Below the pieces are notes generated by a model, which saw nothing but the letters and a program-made list of their open reading frames with translations, did no database searches and had not been told where the DNA came from. The position numbers and the translations under genes were made by a program. From Globomyces pollinis-pini (lineage: Eukaryota > Chytridiomycota > Chytridiomycetes > Rhizophydiales > Globomycetaceae): a DNA stretch of 13,832 nt. The DNA lies in assembly GCA_025399215.1 (NCBI GenBank), contig MU621492.1:1-13832 (forward strand), written 5' to 3'. This document shows, piece after piece, positions 9,147-13,832 of this stretch. Each line of letters opens with the position of its first letter. Position 1 is the stretch's first letter.

Positions 9147-10398
9147 TTATGTGGCAGTCTTCATAAAATCTTTAACAGTATTCACCAATTTTGCCATCTG
9201 TGAAGTATTCTTTACTTCCTCAATTACTTCAGCAGTTCCAGAAAAGGATACGCGCTTATTGAGAGGATGCCTTGGTGACATTGGGGATATATTTACTGTA
9301 GGAGTTGCTGGTGTTTTTAAATGATCATAGTTTGTTTTATCTAATGAATTGCTTGTTGTTTTCGTGGTTAGAATAGATTTAGGCTGATTTGATGCCGATA
9401 ATGATTCCGCGCGTCTTCTTCCTTTAGCTGGTGAGTTTGGTGACGAAGACAAAGGTATATTTGTCTTTATTTCTAGTTTAGCAGAGTCTACCTCGGGTAG
9501 CTCTTCAGATTTGATATTTGGATCAATGCCTTTCACTGTCACATAAGATCTGACTGTAGAAGAAGAACTAGAGCTTATACTTTTCCTTCTTTCTTTCATG
9601 GTAGTTTTTAAGTTGGCCATGTAACCTTTTATTGCCCCTTGCGATGACTTCCTCTGTACACCTAAATTATTGGAATTATTTACAGGAGTAGATGTAGGAA
9701 ATGATTCTTCGCTTTCGATACCGTCAGATTGAGGCTCATTCACCAAACTGCATGTCGGTACAATATTGTCCATACTTTTTGGAAATTCAACAGACTGAAT
9801 ATCATTGGAACTTTGTATGATAGCATCATCACAACTACTTGGCCATGATTCTTTACCAGTTTTTGGTGATTCAATTTCCTTGACTTCATGGATTACGTGA
9901 GATACTCTATGGGTTTGAGGAACTATTCAGTTTAATAAATATTTTTTATACATTCATATCCATCCAAATCCGACAGTACCATTGGTGATATATACTAGAA
10001 AAGTTACACGATTGATATTAAATACTAGGTCGGTCAGCTGATCTTCCACAGGATTAGAATTCGTGTTCTCCTGTTCGTTTGATATAATTATTTCATTAGT
10101 ATTGATATTGTTGGTTTCTTCTTCAAAATTTGTTTTCATCTCTTGTCTTGTTAATTGACCAGCGACAAAAGATTCTTTCCTTTGCTTCCCAAAGTCAAAG
10201 GACAGCCTTTTCATTAATACTGAAGATCTTCTTCTTCCTTTGGAATCTTGTCCTTCTATTGTCTCTTCTGTTGGTTTGATTAAAAGTTTCGTGTCTATTG
10301 CATCTAAAAGTTTTAAACCAATCGCTGATTAATATACCTGAACCAAGGATACTTGCCGCGTCTAGTTCTATTGGATTTTTGATATCAAGCTCATTCAT
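9147..10398 (-). CDS. Disordered phosphoprotein with PP1-docking RVxF motif
   Basis: No family recognised. Minus-strand exons 10398-10338, 10303-10026, 9994-9952 and 9922-9147 join through introns of 34, 31 and 29 nt into a 385-aa protein starting MNELDIKNPIELDAASILGS. The sequence is mostly low complexity (Ser, Thr, Asn, Glu, Lys) and has no membrane segment. Near the C-terminus (about residues 350-354) is KRVSF, which fits the RVxF consensus for docking protein phosphatase 1; KRLSFDF (about residue 62) is a weaker variant. Basophilic kinase sites are frequent (GRRRSS, ERRKSIS, RRRAES, QRKSS), and Pro-directed sites cluster just before the docking motif (KTPATP, ISPMSPR). The last 25 residues (about AEVIEEVKNTSQMAKLVNTV onward) could form an amphipathic helix. 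Inference: a PP1-targeting or regulated scaffold. It is tandem with, and downstream of, the citrate-synthase-like gene. Confidence 0.8.
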
Positions 10399-10652
10399 AT
10401 TTGTGGATTTTATAAAGACTATTTAGGTGTTTTGCAAATATCAAAAAATATATCCACGAAGTGATTGACATAACAATCCCTAAAAACTCAATCTCAAATC
10501 CTTTCATTTCATTTCAAAAAGAAGAAAAATTGGCTACAATTTTTTTTTGGCTTCGTCAAGAATCCCTAATTACCATCGATACGATACGCTTTTTAACTAA
10601 ATGTGACCGAGCATCACGTGATCGTAATGGGTAAATCATTCAAAATTCGTGT
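10399..10652 (-). promoter_or_regulatory. Upstream region of the PP1-docking gene, with palindromic E-box
   Basis: The 254-bp gap between two tandem minus-strand genes. It contains ATCACGTGAT at 10613-10622, a perfect 10-bp palindrome around CACGTG. That core is bound by bHLH factors (for example the fungal Cbf1 type). It stands about 215 bp upstream of the start at 10398 and about 30 bp after the citrate-synthase-like stop. A T-run occurs at about 10541-10550. No TATA box is clear. Confidence 0.4.
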
Positions 10653-12929
10653 TTATTGTGGGTGTAACTTTGCATTGGAACTAGATATAACTCTTGAATG
10701 AGAACTACCAGCCAATAAATCAGTAGATCCTTTTCTAGTAGAAGACGTTTGATCAGCAGTTGCTGTGGTGGTCAATTTGTTTTCAAAGTCCATGTCATTC
10801 ACTTGCATAGGAGTTGAAGGTGTAGGAGCTGGTGTGCCATTAACTACCAAAAGAGAAAATTCATCTTGCTTTAATTTTAGTTGCTGGATTTCTTTGGACA
10901 TCTGAGAGAACATGTCCTAACGCTTTAAATTAAGTTCTGCTTACTTGAATAACGGAGTTGTCACTGTTATCATTACTTTTGAAAGCTTTTTGCATCCATT
11001 GTCGTATTCTCTTGGTTGGCTTTCGACTTTTTTCATTTTTAGCAAATTGATCAGTAAAGTCTAATTCATTTTCATCATCCTCATCAATATCTTCTTCAGC
11101 ATTTATATTGTTTCCTGAGTAGTCGGGCAAATCTATCTTTTGGCCAATGAATGATTTTGGTCTGAACAGTTTCCGTCCAGCTGATTCAATTTTCGGTTTA
11201 GAATTTTGATGATCTAATGACTCATACTCCCTTTGAAATTCCCCAGTGTAAATCTAATGTTATTCAACCTTTTTTACTTGTCTTGGTCGGAAAATTTTAT
11301 ATTCTGGATCATCCATACTTTCAATCAAATGCGCAATGAAACCAGAGACTCTAACGATAAGGACAAGAATCACTACCGTGGGATAAACATCCATACTGGG
11401 AACATGTCTGTTGGAAAATCTAATGTGTCAAATAATATGGCTGTCCAGAAATCAATATTTGGATATAAATTTCTTGAAGTAAACCATTGGTCTTGCAGTG
11501 CCTTTTCTTCTAGCGCAAGAGCCACCTTTGCTACATCATTACATCCTAGCAAATCGAAAAGCTATAATTTAGTTGGAAAACGTTACTTCCAAAGTTAACT
11601 GTTTGCAAATACGCACTCGAGGGTCAATTGTTTTGTAAATACGATGCCCGAATCCCATTAATCTGGCAGATTTATTTTTAACTGGGGTTTCCCCACTAGC
11701 GATCATACTAGAGCGGCTTGATTTTTTGATACTGTTTAAAAATTCATCAATATTCTCCACTGTTCCGATTTTCTTCAGCATATCTACTACAGCAGAACTA
11801 AGCATCAACTTATTACAAAATTACCCTTTTCGTTCGCCAAAAAGTGCACCAGCAGCTCCTGATAATGCTGTATACGGATCAACGCCCGAAGAGGTCAGAT
11901 GCCGAATCATCACTGTTGAACAGTTCACACCATTTTCTATAGTTAATGTAGTTTATATTTTACCAGCCATGAGTATAAACATTTTATCTAAGATTTTTAC
12001 TAATCGACTGTCAGGAACGTAATTAGGCTCGTCTAATTTATCCATCTTAAAAGTAAAATAAGAATTCAGACATTTTACCATGAACAAAAGATTTTCGCAA
12101 TAGTTTTGCGAATGAGGCATTGGGTGATTGTATGTTCTTCCCATACGATGACGGTAAGTATTAGCAGCAATCGTCGGAATTTTGCCTAGCATTCTATAAT
12201 TTAAATATCTATAGAGTATACCTGTAGATCACTTTGCTACGATTATTAATTGCGAACTGCTTTTGCTTCTTATCTTCCGGTGACAATTCCACACCAGGAG
12301 TTTCAACTGGTAAACTATAAAGAGAACCTCTCTGAATGGCTGGATTTGAATCTGGATGAAAAGTCGAAAGAGAAGAAATGGTAGCAATCATCATTCCCTA
12401 GAATTATAACACGGAAAACAAACCATTGGATGGGCATCGTATCGAAATGTTCCCATCTAAATTATTAATTTCTAATTTAATTACCTGACGTTCAATTTGT
12501 GAGTGTAGATAAGTATGTCTTAGAATATTTCCAGACCAATTAGCTAATTGTGACTAGCATCATTATAAAAAAATCAACATACTTCTGTTGGCAATTCCCC
12601 ATGAATCAAGAGATACGATACTTCTAAATAGGTCGATTTTTCAATCAAATCTTCCAAATCGTATCCCCTATAATACAGCTTTCCATTTTCCCCATCAACA
12701 AAAGAAATCGCTGAATTAGCGACAGCAGTATTCTTAAATCCAGGGTCGAATAATCTGACTGGAACTTTCTCATTAATTGCTGGTGTTGTTGAATCAATCT
12801 TTAATTTCGCAAAGTAAGTCGCATTAACAGCATCGTTTTTTACTGGAATCTCCAGTGTCATTCCAGACGAGGATTCTTTCACTTTCAAGATTCTAATATT
12901 ACAAAATGGTATTGAACATGCCTGGTCAT
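10653..12929 (-). CDS. Citrate-synthase-family protein, catalytic His lost, long C-terminal extension
   Basis: Minus-strand exons 12929-12922, 12892-12583, 12553-12485, 12456-12424, 12397-12222, 12193-12079, 12045-11964, 11936-11825, 11797-11587, 11561-11377, 11350-11278, 11253-10945 and 10916-10653 give 648 aa; the 12 introns are 24-33 nt. Family features (type with bacterial GltA and glyoxysomal enzymes): [101 protein letters not shown]. The catalytic positions differ. The usual HADHELNCS is MAENGVNCS (about 263-271, His replaced by Asn 266), and GPLHGGANE is GERKGS (about 298-303, His replaced by Lys). The Asp of DPR remains (about 360). So citrate formation is unlikely. After residue 460 comes a tail of about 185 aa: acidic [14 protein letters not shown], basic helix [14 protein letters not shown], probable coiled coil [15 protein letters not shown], Ser/Thr-rich end. 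No PTS1. The first intron is GC-AG; an upstream ATG at 13075 with a basic leader is an alternative start. Confidence 0.88.
12893..12921 (-). other. GC-AG mini-intron that defines the start of the citrate-synthase-like gene
   Basis: ATG ACC AG|GCATGT...AATATTAG|A ATC TTG joins a start codon to the conserved N-terminus ([13 protein letters not shown]) in phase 2, with a 29-nt GC..AG intron. AG|GC is the usual donor context for GC-AG introns. No GT donor near here gives the right frame. Confidence 0.5.
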
Positions 12930-13133
12930 TGGACACGAAAAAACAAAGAAATTGTCTGGTGAGATGAATGGTCAGTTAACTGACCTAAAATACGCTGGTG
13001 ATCACCGACTTTCAAGAATAATCTTATGGTCAAGTTAGTTGCTCTCTTCCATGGTCTGGTGCATTTCTTTCTCATGATGTGACGCTTTTATAATCGAACT
13101 AATGATAGAATAGAATTTTTATTTCAAATCAGC
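12930..13133 (-). promoter_or_regulatory. Upstream region of the citrate-synthase-like gene
   Basis: 204 bp between tandem minus-strand genes. At its left it can be read as coding: from an ATG at 13075, through a possible 29-30 nt intron near 12959-12987, giving a basic leader starting MRKKCTRPWKRATNLTIRLF that resembles a mitochondrial presequence. The upstream gene's AATAAA (13123-13118) lies only about 45 bp from that ATG, leaving almost no room for a promoter, so ATG 12929 is preferred. Confidence 0.35.
13118..13123 (-). terminator. Poly(A) signal AATAAA for the NPLY membrane protein
   Basis: TTTATT on the plus strand reads AATAAA on the minus strand, beginning 11 nt after the stop codon at 13136-13134. 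Confidence 0.4.
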
Positions 13134-13832
13134 TTAAACAAACGACACTCCTCCTATAGGACCATCCGCATCCGCAAATCCGTCATCAAGGTTTCCATCT
13201 GCATTGTAAAGTGGATTGTCAAACTGTTCAGTACCTTCATAAAGAGGGTTCATGTTGGTGTTATTTGAGAATGATGGAGCTACGTCAGCTGTTTGTGGAC
13301 TTCGTCTTCGGTACATAAAGGCGGCTGCAGCGGCACCAGCTGCACCAGCCGCACCAGCTGCAGTACCGACAATAGACCCAGTAGTTGATCCTCCTCCTCC
13401 AGCTCCACCTGTAGGTGTCGAAGTTGTAGAAACTGTGGTTTTTGTTTCGTCATTTTCCGTAGTTGTAGCTGCCAATGTGTTTTCATCAATAACTTCTTCT
13501 GGGGCATTAACAGATGTATTCTCTGCATTTGATGCCGAATCAGTAGTTGTCTGAGCAGGTGGAAAGAAAACATCCGCAATATCATCCAAGAAACTCGAAC
13601 CAGTTTTAGTTGCTACTGCAGTTTCAGTTTCTTTTGATGGGATAAAAACATCTCCACCGTCTTCAAAAGATGAATCATCAGTGGTGGTAGGGTTATCACC
13701 TTCGATAGTAGTAGCGACTGGTTCATTCACTGGCGAAGATTCTTGAGCAACTGCAGTAGTCTCTGGTTCAGAAGACGTGGTTGCTGGAGGTCCGAAAATA
13801 TCACCGATAATATCCAAGATAGAACCTTGAGT
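13134..13832 (-). CDS. Ser/Thr-rich single-pass membrane protein with two NPLY motifs (5' end outside window)
   Basis: Open from the window edge, without introns here; stop TAA at 13136-13134. About 232 residues are visible. The extracellular-type part is Thr/Ser/Glu-rich and carries three copies of a degenerate motif: GSILDIIGDIFGPP, SSFEDGGDVFIPS, SSFLDDIADVFFPP. A Gly/Thr linker (GGAGGGGSTTGS) leads into an Ala/Gly-rich membrane segment (IVGTAAGAAGAAGAAAAAF) followed by MYRRR as stop-transfer. The cytosolic tail of about 55 residues has MNPLYEG and DNPLYNA, both fitting the NPxY consensus for PTB-domain or clathrin-adaptor binding, then an acidic Gly/Asp run. It ends in VSFV, which fits a class I PDZ ligand (S/T-x-hydrophobic). 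Likely a surface protein with endocytic or signalling tail motifs; the ligand-binding part lies outside the window. I do not recognise a named family. Confidence 0.8.
   Translation of the reverse strand, partial: TQGSILDIIGDIFGPPATTSSEPETTAVAQESSPVNEPVATTIEGDNPTTTDDSSFEDGGDVFIPSKETETAVATKTGSSFLDDIADVFFPPAQTTTDSASNAENTSVNAPEEVIDENTLAATTTENDETKTTVSTTSTPTGGAGGGGSTTGSIVGTAAGAAGAAGAAAAAFMYRRRSPQTADVAPSFSNNTNMNPLYEGTEQFDNPLYNADGNLDDGFADADGPIGGVSFV

Noticed and set aside
11233..11598. Plus-strand ORF of 121 codons
   Set aside because: Antisense to citrate-synthase-like exons whose minus-strand translation matches the family.
1121..12929. Multiple frame breaks taken as pseudogenes or sequencing frameshifts
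   Set aside because: Every break coincides with a GT (once GC) donor and AG acceptor 23-35 nt apart (two longer), and phases close in all genes. Splicing explains them better than decay.
13252..13554. Plus-strand ORF of 100 codons, Ala/Pro/Val-rich
   Set aside because: Mirror of the Ala-rich membrane segment and Thr-rich stalk on the minus strand; its composition follows from the repeats.

Overview
The window is eukaryotic, protein-dense and AT-rich. It is packed with spliceosomal introns of extreme shortness: I model 49, of which 47 are 23-35 nt long. The content is two leucine-rich-repeat (LRR) receptor-like proteins of the LSGxIP type with a Cys-pair N-terminal cap, the non-catalytic Rab3GAP subunit, a citrate-synthase-family protein, and a membrane protein with NPxY motifs in its tail. 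With the standard stop codons in use, this best fits a unicellular or zoosporic opisthokont, most likely a chytrid-like early-diverging fungus. That assignment is inference from protein style, not from a marker gene.

Layout from left to right. 1-590 (+): 3' part of a gene for a single-pass membrane protein with a possible PH-like cytosolic domain. 591-1120: convergent intergenic stretch with a polypyrimidine repeat and one doubtful 49-codon ORF. 1121-3244 (-): LRR receptor kinase. 3245-3594: shared divergent 5' region. 3595-5079 (+): LRR membrane protein with the same ectodomain plan but a proline-rich tail in place of a kinase. 5242-9002 (+): RAB3GAP2 orthologue with 17 introns (19 if two 3-nt microexons are used). 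9147-10398 (-): disordered phosphoprotein with a consensus PP1-docking motif. 10653-12929 (-): citrate-synthase-family protein that lacks both catalytic histidines and carries a tail of about 185 residues. 13134-13832 (-, 5' end outside the window): Ser/Thr-rich single-pass membrane protein with two NPLY motifs.

The most interesting items are: the head-to-head receptor pair, one with and one without a kinase, which could act as receptor and co-receptor; the apparent pseudo-citrate synthase with its novel tail; and the mini-introns, including one site that reads as three back-to-back mini-introns separated by 3-nt AGG exons. All gene models were joined by hand. Exon phases add up in every gene, which is strong internal support, but no transcript data or homology search was available.
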